DNA of 13,508 bases, taken from assembly GCA_026396335.1 (NCBI GenBank), contig JAPLWZ010000105.1, positions 1-13,508 on the forward strand, in the 5' to 3' direction. The notes beneath the pieces are model-generated. The model worked only from the letters and a program-made list of their open reading frames with translations. It did not search any database and had not been told where the DNA came from. Both the position numbers and the translations under genes were made by a program. The stretch comes from Microcaldota archaeon. GTDB lineage: Archaea; Micrarchaeota; Micrarchaeia; Anstonellales; Anstonellaceae. Below are positions 1 to 6,156 of this stretch, piece by piece (position 1 is the stretch's first letter; each line of letters starts with the position of its first letter).

Positions 1-815
1 TGATAGGCTCGCTGCTCCTTGCAATAGCGCTGCACACTTTCATGCAATTTGAGCTTAATCTGGTGGAAATGCTTGCTGCAATGCTTGCAATCATGATAAT
101 CGCGCTCATTGGCACCTATGATGACCTGTTTTCCATGAGGCAGTCAATCAAGGCGGTGCTTCCCATGGCCGCCGCAGTGCCGCTCATTGCGGTTGAGATA
201 ACCGGCGGCACGATAATGTTCCTCCCGTTTATCGGTGCTGTGGATTTTGGCATCTATTACACCATTCTCCTCATCCCGCTCGGAATTACTGTGGCAGCGA
301 ACCTAACAAACATGCTCGCAGGCTTCAACGGAATGGAAGCGGGGATGGGTGTTGTAATATTTGCTACGACTCTTTTTCTTGCAGTGCAGAACGGCTCGAT
401 TGAAATGGCGCTTCTTTCCGCTGCCATGCTTGGCGCGCTCATTGCTTTCCTGCGGTTCAACTGGTTTCCTGCGCGCGTATTCACAGGCGACATAGGCAAC
501 CTTGCAATAGGCGCAACGCTTGCAGTAGCGGTGATACTTGGCAACCTGAGGGTGGCAGGCGCAATACTGGTCGTTCCGTATGTAATTGATTTTTTCATCA
601 AGGCAGCAAATAAATTCCCCTCGAGCAAATGGTGGGGCGAGCCTGGCGCTGGCGGCAAGCTCTATCCTGTTGATGGAAAGGTGCGCGGATTCGCACAGTG
701 GATAATGCGGAAGTTTAAAGGCGTGTCTGAGCAGAAGCTGGTGCTGACATTCATTGCGATTGAGGCAGCTTGTGCAATTGTGGCGATACTGATTTATGGT
801 AAAGTGCTTGGCTGA
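1..815 (+). CDS. Polyprenyl-phosphate HexNAc-1-phosphate transferase (GT4, MraY/WecA/ALG7 family), 5' partial
   Basis: The reading frame is open from base 3, so the N-terminus lies outside the window; about 270 residues are visible, ending at TGA 813-815. The protein is an integral membrane enzyme that transfers a sugar-1-phosphate, probably GlcNAc-1-P, from a UDP-sugar to a polyprenyl or dolichyl phosphate on the cytoplasmic face. This is the first step of lipid-linked glycan assembly. Visible family motifs, counting from the Met codon at 42: the Asp pair in GTYDDLFSMRQ (D27-D28), the NLTNMLAGFNGMEAG loop (about 87-101), which resembles the ALG7 form of the NxxNxxDG motif, and the RVFTGDIGN loop with D150. 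Hydrophobic segments alternate with short loops throughout. The Asn/Gly-rich loop and the neighbouring aglB favour the archaeal/eukaryal GPT subgroup (AglH-like) over MraY. The exact sugar and lipid are inferred. A T-rich tract follows the stop codon. Confidence 0.88.
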   Translation, partial: IGSLLLAIALHTFMQFELNLVEMLAAMLAIMIIALIGTYDDLFSMRQSIKAVLPMAAAVPLIAVEITGGTIMFLPFIGAVDFGIYYTILLIPLGITVAANLTNMLAGFNGMEAGMGVVIFATTLFLAVQNGSIEMALLSAAMLGALIAFLRFNWFPARVFTGDIGNLAIGATLAVAVILGNLRVAGAILVVPYVIDFFIKAANKFPSSKWWGEPGAGGKLYPVDGKVRGFAQWIMRKFKGVSEQKLVLTFIAIEAACAIVAILIYGKVLG

Positions 816-833
816 TTGGGGCCCAAAAGCAAT

Positions 834-847
834 CCTTTTTCTTCTTT
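834..847 (+). terminator. T-rich tract, possible archaeal terminator
   Basis: A pyrimidine tract (CCTTTTTCTTCTTT) begins 18 bases after the stop codon of the GT4 gene. Archaeal termination commonly uses T-rich tracts on the coding strand. A GGGCCC core at about 819-824 precedes it but makes only a weak hairpin. The same tract could instead act as a poor upstream element for the epimerase at 866, so the call is tentative. Confidence 0.3.
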
Positions 848-865
848 GCTTGAGATTTCACAGCC

Positions 866-1801
866 ATGATTATTGTCACCGGTGGCTCAGGGTTCATAGG
901 TTCGCATATCTGCAATCTTCTTGCTGATCAGGGGCACTCTGTCAGGATTATTGACATTGCGCCTCCGCCGCTCGGGGTAAAGGCGGAATTTGTAAGGGCG
1001 TCTGTTCTTGATTTGCCGCGCTTGCAGCGATTAGTGGCAGGCGCGGACGCAATCGTTCATCTTGCGGCGCTCGTGGACGTACAGGCTTCAATTGCAGATC
1101 CGTATTCCGACTTCCAAGTGAATGTTGGCGGCACAATAAACGTGCTTGAGGCTGCGCGGCACAACGGTGTAGAAAAAATTGCCTATGCTTCCTCTGCTGC
1201 AGTTTACGGGAATCCGAAAGAAGTGCCGGTCACAGAGGCGCACCTGGCAGCTCCCCTCTCGCCTTATGGCTTGTCAAAGCTCACTGCAGAGCGATACGTG
1301 CTCCTTTACAATTCGCTTTACGGCATGAAAAACACCGCACTCCGCCTGTTCAACGTATTTGGCAGGGGGCAGTCTGCCTTCTCGCCCTATTCTGGCGTGA
1401 TAACAAAATTTGCAGAGGCAATAAACGAGGCAAAGCAGCCGGTCATTTACGGGCACGGCGAGCAGACACGCGACTTCGTGCATGTGGATGATGTGGCAGC
1501 GGCATTCTGCATGGCGCTTGACTCGCGCGGATCTGATTCCGCGCTGAATATCGGTTCTGGAAAAGAAACGGCTGTGCTTGATTTGCTGGAAAAGATGTGC
1601 TCGCTGTCAGGCAAGACTCCTAATCCCGAATTCCGCTCATCGCGAAAGGGCGAAATAGCCCGCTCATGCGCGGACATAAACCTGGCACGGGAGAAAATAG
1701 GCTACAGGCCAAGGATGGATCTTGAGGCAGGGCTGAAGGAGCTTCTTTTCCCGGTTGGCGAAGGAAGCGAAAGCAGCAACACTGGGCTTGCGGAAATCTA
1801 A
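866..1801 (+). CDS. NAD-dependent epimerase/dehydratase, GalE-like extended SDR
   Basis: This is a 311-residue extended short-chain dehydrogenase that acts on nucleotide sugars; UDP-glucose or UDP-GlcNAc 4-epimerase is the most likely activity. Visible motifs: the Rossmann glycine motif TGGSGFIGS at 5-13, D30 after the second strand (NAD preference), HLAA at 65-68, the serine cluster ASSAAVYG (108-115), and the catalytic Y134xxxK138 in SPYGLSK. The substrate-domain motif TRDFVHVDDV lies at 201-210 and NIGSG at 228-232. The last 15 or so residues are polar and look like a loose tail. No Shine-Dalgarno sequence precedes the ATG, so translation may be leaderless. It is 50 bases downstream of the GT4 gene on the same strand, consistent with supplying sugars for the lipid-linked glycan. 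It is a distant paralogue of the SDR at 3839. Substrate specificity cannot be read from the sequence. Confidence 0.9.
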   Translation: MIIVTGGSGFIGSHICNLLADQGHSVRIIDIAPPPLGVKAEFVRASVLDLPRLQRLVAGADAIVHLAALVDVQASIADPYSDFQVNVGGTINVLEAARHNGVEKIAYASSAAVYGNPKEVPVTEAHLAAPLSPYGLSKLTAERYVLLYNSLYGMKNTALRLFNVFGRGQSAFSPYSGVITKFAEAINEAKQPVIYGHGEQTRDFVHVDDVAAAFCMALDSRGSDSALNIGSGKETAVLDLLEKMCSLSGKTPNPEFRSSRKGEIARSCADINLAREKIGYRPRMDLEAGLKELLFPVGEGSESSNTGLAEI

Positions 1802-1821
1802 ATCCGACTGGGATATTATTT

Positions 1822-2414
1822 CTACTTCATTCCCTTAGTCAAATCGATGACGGAGATCAGCTGGTTTATCTGCTCGTAATCAGTCGTCCTGCCGATGTCA
1901 AGCCAGTAATCCGAGAAGATGAAGCCCGAAATTTTCTCCTTCTCTTTTCGCGGAAGCGCACAATCTGGCTGCCTTCCAGGTCAGCAACGCCGTACTCAAG
2001 CGGAATTCCTTTTCTGTTGAGGGCAACTGTTGCAATTCCGCCCTGCTTCTTGTGGAACGCGACAAGCGCTTTGATGTCTATGTTTGACATGTGGTCGCCC
2101 ATCATCACAACAAATGTTTCTTTCATCTGCCCTGCAAGCGGCACAATAGAGCCCGCTGTGCCTGCCTCCTTGCTTTCAACAGTATAGGTAAGCTTCATGC
2201 CGATTTTCTTGCCTTCGCCAAAGTATTCCTTTATCTGCTCATGAAGGTAGCCGACTGCGAGCGTTACCTCGGTGATTCCTGCGTTTTTGAGCGTTTGAAG
2301 AACGTATTCAAGAATTGGCTTTTTGCCAAGCGGAAGCATGGGCTTCGGAATCGTATAGGTGTAGGGGCGCAGGCGCGTGCCTTTCCCGCCGCAGAGAACT
2401 ATTGCTTTTGTCAT
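1822..2414 (-). pseudogene. Sugar-1-phosphate nucleotidyltransferase (RmlA/GalU/AglF type), internal deletion and frameshift
   Basis: The start is ATG at 2412-2414 with a GAGGT Shine-Dalgarno 7 bases upstream. The first 157 codons are an intact nucleotidyltransferase core: LCGGKGTRLRP (7-17), IPKPMLPLG (22-30), TAGSI (86-90) and the metal-binding GDH (106-108). After FREK (154-157) the frame runs into 25 unrelated residues and stops at 1866. The other frame carries an unmistakable family C-terminus, ISGFIFSDYWLDIGRTTDYE, and stops at TAG 1822-1824. Joined across the shift, the product would be about 195 residues against roughly 230-245 for the family. The missing part is the segment that normally holds the INAG(I/V)Y sugar-binding strand. 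The junction lies in a purine-rich stretch (minus strand) at about 1936-1950. The lesion is therefore a deletion of about 120 bp plus a frame change, either real decay or an assembly error. The intact enzyme would make an NDP-sugar from sugar-1-P. The gene is co-directional with the regulator at 2446-2943 and converges on the epimerase at 866-1801. Confidence 0.82.
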
Positions 2415-2445
2415 AATATCAACCTCTTTCGTTGTAGCATTATTC

Positions 2446-2943
2446 CTATTTAAGCGATATGGATTGCAGCCCGAGTTTCCGTATGTCTGAGAGCGCTTTC
2501 TGGGGCAGTTTTCCATCAACCACTACGCGCAATATCGGTTCAGGGTAGAGTTCCGGGTCGTCTGCAATGATCTGCCTGATTTTGACGTTGTGCCTGCCGA
2601 GAACACCTGTGACTTTTGCAACCAGCCCTACTGAGTTTGGGTCTGCGCCGATTTCAATCACATCATGCCCGAAGAATTTTGCAGCGCGCGAAACGTTTGC
2701 AATCGGAAGGAGGTCTGAAAACACGGGGTAAAGTTCTGGATCGTCTGCAATTTCTTTTGCAGTTTCAATCACCACCCGCCTGTCAATGGAAAGTGCGCGG
2801 GCTATTTTCGCAGGCGCAAGCTCTATTGTATCGCAGTAAAGCGTTCCTGTTTTGTCCACGCGTATTCCAAGGCGGAGGAGTGCCGTAACCACTTTGAGTG
2901 CCGCCCGCCTGCCTGCAAAGAACTCCTCAACGTATCTTAACAT
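2446..2943 (-). CDS. HTH plus ACT domain regulator (COG2150-like, predicted amino-acid metabolism regulator)
   Basis: This is a 165-residue soluble protein. Residues about 13-62 look like a winged-helix or HTH segment (ALKVVTALLRLGIRV... PAKIARALSIDRRVV). Residues about 94-165 form an ACT domain beginning DVIEIGADPNSVGLVAKVTG, with the usual glycine-containing ligand loop and a terminal KIRQIIADDPELYPEP-type strand. From memory of the family it matches the archaeal COG2150 proteins, which are predicted small-molecule-sensing regulators. I place the start at the ATG 2941-2943. It lies 27 nt from a TATA-like box (2967-2976), implying a leaderless transcript. A TTG 18 bases upstream is in frame but less likely. 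Residues 65-73 and 126-134 are the same nonapeptide. The damaged nucleotidyltransferase begins 31 bases downstream on the same strand and could be cotranscribed. Ligand and target genes are unknown. Confidence 0.75.
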   Translation of the reverse strand: MLRYVEEFFAGRRAALKVVTALLRLGIRVDKTGTLYCDTIELAPAKIARALSIDRRVVIETAKEIADDPELYPVFSDLLPIANVSRAAKFFGHDVIEIGADPNSVGLVAKVTGVLGRHNVKIRQIIADDPELYPEPILRVVVDGKLPQKALSDIRKLGLQSISLK

Positions 2944-2966
2944 ATGTACATTAATATACAATAGAG

Positions 2967-2976
2967 TTTATAAATA
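2967..2976. promoter_or_regulatory. TATA-like box in divergent promoter region
   Basis: TTTATAAATA sits in the 80-base gap between the ACT regulator (minus) and the 256-residue protein (plus). Its core TTTATAAA is self-complementary. On the minus strand it is centred about 27 nt before the ATG at 2943, fitting a leaderless start. On the plus strand it would start transcription near 2996-2999, leaving a leader of about 25 nt that contains the GGTGAT ribosome site of the gene at 3024. One box could serve both directions. Confidence 0.6.
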
Positions 2977-3023
2977 TGCATCACTGGAACAAAGTCACTG
3001 ACGATCCAAAATAGGTGATACTG

Positions 3024-3794
3024 ATGATAACCATTGCAAAAACAAACAACAAGCAGGATATGGCAAACGCAGCATCAAGCGCGCTCTCTGCCATTTCCAT
3101 TGGCCGCAGGCCAGGGTTGGGCAGCATGCTCCTTGGGCTGGATGGCAAGTTTTCCGCTGTCAAGCAAAAAGTATCTCAAGACAAGCGGGACCGCTTCAAA
3201 AGGCTCTATAGCGGTGTTGAGGGCGCGTGCCTGGTGGAAAAGGACCTGACGTCAGCCCTCCGTGCAATAGAAGTCGCTGTTTACCCCGCGTATGCCCCGT
3301 CATCCGTCCATGATTCAAGGGGCACGCTTGCGAACATCTCCGAAGCTCTGCAAAATCCGCAGGGCACCAACTCGGTCTTCAATCCCTACTCTGCAAAAGA
3401 TGTCCCGCTGAATTTCGCCAAGTCTGTGGCAGGGACATTTGGCAAGATCGCCTATTTTGGCAAGTGCAACTATGCAATAGCGGTTGACCCTGTGCTTGTG
3501 AAAAGCGCGAGCGAGCTGGCTGCCGCATTTGAGGCGTTCAGCAAGGCTCCAAAAAATGGTTCTGAAGCAGATATTGCGCTCTATGTGTTCGAAGGCAAAA
3601 AGGCGGTGCTTGTGAGAAGCATGATCACTTCGCTTAAAACGCTCCAGGAAAAGGTGGAAACGCCGCTCAACATTGCGGCCGAGCGGCTCGGGGAGTTTTC
3701 CGAGAAATTATTCACAAAATTTGCGGCAAAGGAGCAGCCGGCTGAATCGGCTGCTTTCCGGAAAATACCTATCCGCGGGCTCTTCGTTCCCTAG
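3024..3794 (+). CDS. Hypothetical protein, 256 residues, family not recognised
   Basis: I do not recognise this protein. The start chosen is ATG 3024, with GGTGAT (3014-3019) about 4-8 bases upstream; a GTG at 3015 is in frame but lies inside that ribosome site. The product has no signal peptide or transmembrane segment and looks cytoplasmic and largely helical. The N-terminal 65 residues are basic and Ala/Ser/Lys-rich (IGRRPGLGSMLLGLDGKF, then several KxKR-like stretches). The middle has a DSRGTLANISEALQNP segment and a short beta-rich stretch near KIAYFGKCNYAIAVDPVLV. The C-terminal quarter is probably one long amphipathic helix followed by a Pro-containing tail. Codon use resembles its neighbours, so it is probably a genuine resident gene. 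It is divergent from the ACT regulator and 44 bases upstream of an SDR epimerase that has its own promoter, so context gives little functional hint. Confidence 0.7.
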   Translation: MITIAKTNNKQDMANAASSALSAISIGRRPGLGSMLLGLDGKFSAVKQKVSQDKRDRFKRLYSGVEGACLVEKDLTSALRAIEVAVYPAYAPSSVHDSRGTLANISEALQNPQGTNSVFNPYSAKDVPLNFAKSVAGTFGKIAYFGKCNYAIAVDPVLVKSASELAAAFEAFSKAPKNGSEADIALYVFEGKKAVLVRSMITSLKTLQEKVETPLNIAAERLGEFSEKLFTKFAAKEQPAESAAFRKIPIRGLFVP

Positions 3795-3806
3795 CCTTCC
3801 CCAAAC

Positions 3807-3816
3807 TTTCATAAAT
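3807..3816 (+). promoter_or_regulatory. TATA-like box for leaderless SDR epimerase gene
   Basis: TTTCATAAAT is centred about 27 nt before the ATG at 3839. No Shine-Dalgarno sequence lies between them. This spacing places the transcription start at or next to the start codon, the archaeal leaderless arrangement. Confidence 0.55.
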
Positions 3817-3838
3817 CTGCTGTGCTGAAAGCATTCCC

Positions 3839-4753
3839 ATGTACATTGTCACCGGAGGCGCGGGCTTCATAGGCTCGCATATTGTCCACAGGCTGGTTGC
3901 AGAAGGAAAGCAGGTCACGGTAGTTGACAATTTATTCTCAGGCAACGAGGGGAATTTGGCGGATATTTCCGGCAAGTTCAAATTTCTAAAAGGCAACAGC
4001 GGTTCTATTTCTCAAGTCATCGAAAAACCCGAGGCAGTGATTCACCAGGGAGTCTATTCTTCCTCGCCAATGTACAAGGAAAACCCGTTCCTTACTGCAA
4101 AGGCAATTGAGGATATGGTGGGCGTGCTTGAGTACTGCCGCGCAAAGGACTGCAAGCTGGTTTTTGCCTCCTCATCATCTCTTTACAATGACATCGAGCC
4201 GCCGCAAAGGGAAACAGCCCGCATCAAAGTGACGGACTATTACACTGAAGCCAGATATACGATGGAAAGGCTTGCAGAATTGTACGCAAAACTCTACGGC
4301 GTCCACATTATTGCCTTGCGGTACTTTTCGATTTACGGCGAAAGGGAGCACTACAAGGGAAAATACGCCAACCTTATTTCACAGTTCCTATGGGAAATGA
4401 AAAAGGGGCAGCAGCCGCTTGTGTTCGGCGACGGCAAGCAGACGCGCGATTTTGTCTATGTTGAGGATGTGGTGGATGCAAACATCTTGGCTGCAAAGAG
4501 CCGCGTAAGGTTTGGCATATTCAACATCGGCACGGGCAGGGAAATCTCCATCAATGACATGGTGGGGGTACTGAACAACAAGCTTGGCACGAGCATTGCG
4601 CCAACCTACAAAGAAAACACAATAAAGAATTACGTTGCCCGCACGCAGGCTGATACTTCAAAAACAGAAAAGAAGCTTGGCTTCAAGGCAAAAACCTCGC
4701 TTGAAGACGGAATCGGAAAATTAGTGGAATACTACAAGGACAAGCGAGTTTAG
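3839..4753 (+). CDS. NAD-dependent epimerase/dehydratase, extended SDR with YxxxR
   Basis: This 304-residue extended SDR is probably a nucleotide-sugar epimerase or dehydratase. It has the Rossmann motif TGGAGFIGSH (5-14), D30 in VVDNL for NAD, the serine run FASSSSLYN (109-117), DGKQTRDFVYVEDV (198-211) and NIGTGREIS (229-237). The usual catalytic YxxxK is replaced: aligning on the following ER puts Y135 and R139 in DYYTEARYTMER. The HLAA motif is also changed, to HQGVYSS (69-75). I recall related archaeal epimerases with a YYTEAR motif, so the change may mark a subfamily and need not mean loss of activity. No Shine-Dalgarno sequence is present; a TATA-like box lies 27 nt upstream, so the gene is probably leaderless and monocistronic. 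It converges on the glmM-like gene with a 22-base gap. The likely role is making a modified sugar for the surface glycan; the substrate is unknown. Confidence 0.87.
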   Translation: MYIVTGGAGFIGSHIVHRLVAEGKQVTVVDNLFSGNEGNLADISGKFKFLKGNSGSISQVIEKPEAVIHQGVYSSSPMYKENPFLTAKAIEDMVGVLEYCRAKDCKLVFASSSSLYNDIEPPQRETARIKVTDYYTEARYTMERLAELYAKLYGVHIIALRYFSIYGEREHYKGKYANLISQFLWEMKKGQQPLVFGDGKQTRDFVYVEDVVDANILAAKSRVRFGIFNIGTGREISINDMVGVLNNKLGTSIAPTYKENTIKNYVARTQADTSKTEKKLGFKAKTSLEDGIGKLVEYYKDKRV

Positions 4754-4775
4754 GCAGGGCAAGCAAATCTGATCC

Positions 4776-6146
4776 TCAGGCGACTGCCGCTTTCACAACA
4801 TCAGCCATTTCGTTCATTAGCTCTTCTGCCCTCTTTTGTGTCTTCCCTTCTGCGAATACTCTCATCGCATTCTCTGTCCCGCTCGCGCGCACTATTACCC
4901 AGCCATCGTCAAAGTCCACACGCACGCCGTCTATAAGGAGCAGTTTGCCTTTCATTCCGTCTGCATGCTGTTTGGCGGAAGCCAAACCTTTTTGCTTTGT
5001 AGCGTTGTCCTTCACCTGGAGGACTGTTTTTGAATTATAGTAGACTGGAAGCTCGGCAACAAGTTGGGATAGGGGCTTGTCGCAAACCATTTCGCATATC
5101 CTGCCTGCCGCGTAAATGCCGTCTTTTGCAAGCGAGAAACTAGGCCAGATTATGCCGCCAACCTCTTCGCCGCCTGATGCTGCAGAGGCACCGAGTTCGT
5201 GCATCTTTTCCGACAAGTAAGGCGCGCCCACTTTTGTGTAAATTGTTTTTGCTCCGAATTGCGCGCACGCTTCGTCCACAACGCGGCTCGTTGCAACCGT
5301 GGTGACAACAAATTTTTCCTTTTTCTTGCTTGCAGCGCATGCGGCTCGCGCGGAAATGGCAAATCCCTTGTCGCCTACGATCCAGTTGCCCTTCTCATCC
5401 ACGAATACTACCCTGTCAGAGTCGCCGTCCCATGCAACGCCCAAATCGCAGGAGTTTTTCTTCACTGCGGAAAGCAGTGCCTGCACGTTTTTCTCAGATG
5501 GCTCTGATAGCCTGCCTGGGAAAGTGCCGTCGAGTTTTTCGTTGAGCGCAACTATTTTGCATCCTAATGAGGAAAAAAGTGCTGAAGAAAGAGTGCTCGT
5601 GCCATTGCCAAAGTCAAGCGCCACTTTGAGTTTGCGCTTCTTTATTTTTGCAATGTCAAGTGCGGCGAGTGCTGCTTTTGCGTGCTGTTCAGCTGCGTCT
5701 GTGACAGTTTCGAGCTTGCCGACATTGTCCCATGCCGCCAGGTTGAATGTTTTCCCGAGCGCCATTTTTTCTATTTCAGCGCCGCGCTCGGACGAAACAG
5801 CGACGCCGTTTTCATCAACGAATTTGAGTGCGTTCCACTCGGGCGGGTTGTGCGATGCGGTCACGATGATTAAGCCTGCGCACTTGCTTTGTGAGTGCAT
5901 GAATTCCGCAACCGGCGAGGAGCATATTCCCATGTCGAGCACGTCCTTGCCTGATGAAAGAATGCCTGCGCGCACTGCGGATGCAATCATGGGCGAAGTT
6001 ACGCGCATGTCGCGGGCAAGTGCGATTTTTGCCTGCACCCTGCTGCCTTTGGTCCAGGTGCCGAAAGACGCAGCAAGGTCAAACGCAAGCGATGGCGTAA
6101 GCTCGGTCAGCTTTCCGCGCACTCCGTTTGTCCCGAACAATCCCAT
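4776..6146 (-). CDS. glmM: Phosphohexomutase, archaeal GlmM/ManB type (phosphoglucosamine or phosphomannomutase)
   Basis: This 456-residue cytoplasmic enzyme of the alpha-D-phosphohexomutase family moves phosphate between C6 and C1 of a hexose. The four expected motifs are present in order: N-terminal LFGTNGVRG (3-11), the phosphoserine loop TASHNP with S98, the Mg2+ loop DGDSDR (240-245), the sugar-specificity loop SGGEEVGG (324-331) and the phosphate-binding RASGTE (420-425). Length is normal and nothing suggests damage. The N-terminus and loops resemble archaeal GlmM (GlcN-6-P to GlcN-1-P), which would feed UDP-GlcNAc to the GT4 enzyme, but phosphomannomutase activity cannot be excluded. 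The start ATG 6146 has an AGGTG ribosome site 7 bases upstream that overlaps the last codons of aglB. The gap to the aglB stop is 10 bases, so the two form an operon and translation may be coupled. Confidence 0.9.
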   Translation of the reverse strand: MGLFGTNGVRGKLTELTPSLAFDLAASFGTWTKGSRVQAKIALARDMRVTSPMIASAVRAGILSSGKDVLDMGICSSPVAEFMHSQSKCAGLIIVTASHNPPEWNALKFVDENGVAVSSERGAEIEKMALGKTFNLAAWDNVGKLETVTDAAEQHAKAALAALDIAKIKKRKLKVALDFGNGTSTLSSALFSSLGCKIVALNEKLDGTFPGRLSEPSEKNVQALLSAVKKNSCDLGVAWDGDSDRVVFVDEKGNWIVGDKGFAISARAACAASKKKEKFVVTTVATSRVVDEACAQFGAKTIYTKVGAPYLSEKMHELGASAASGGEEVGGIIWPSFSLAKDGIYAAGRICEMVCDKPLSQLVAELPVYYNSKTVLQVKDNATKQKGLASAKQHADGMKGKLLLIDGVRVDFDDGWVIVRASGTENAMRVFAEGKTQKRAEELMNEMADVVKAAVA

Positions 6147-6156
6147 CTATGCACCT

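Noticed and set aside
866..4753. The two SDR epimerases as a recent tandem duplication
   Set aside because: They share only family motifs such as TRDFV and NIG(S/T)G, differ in the catalytic motif, and have little DNA identity elsewhere, so they are old paralogues.
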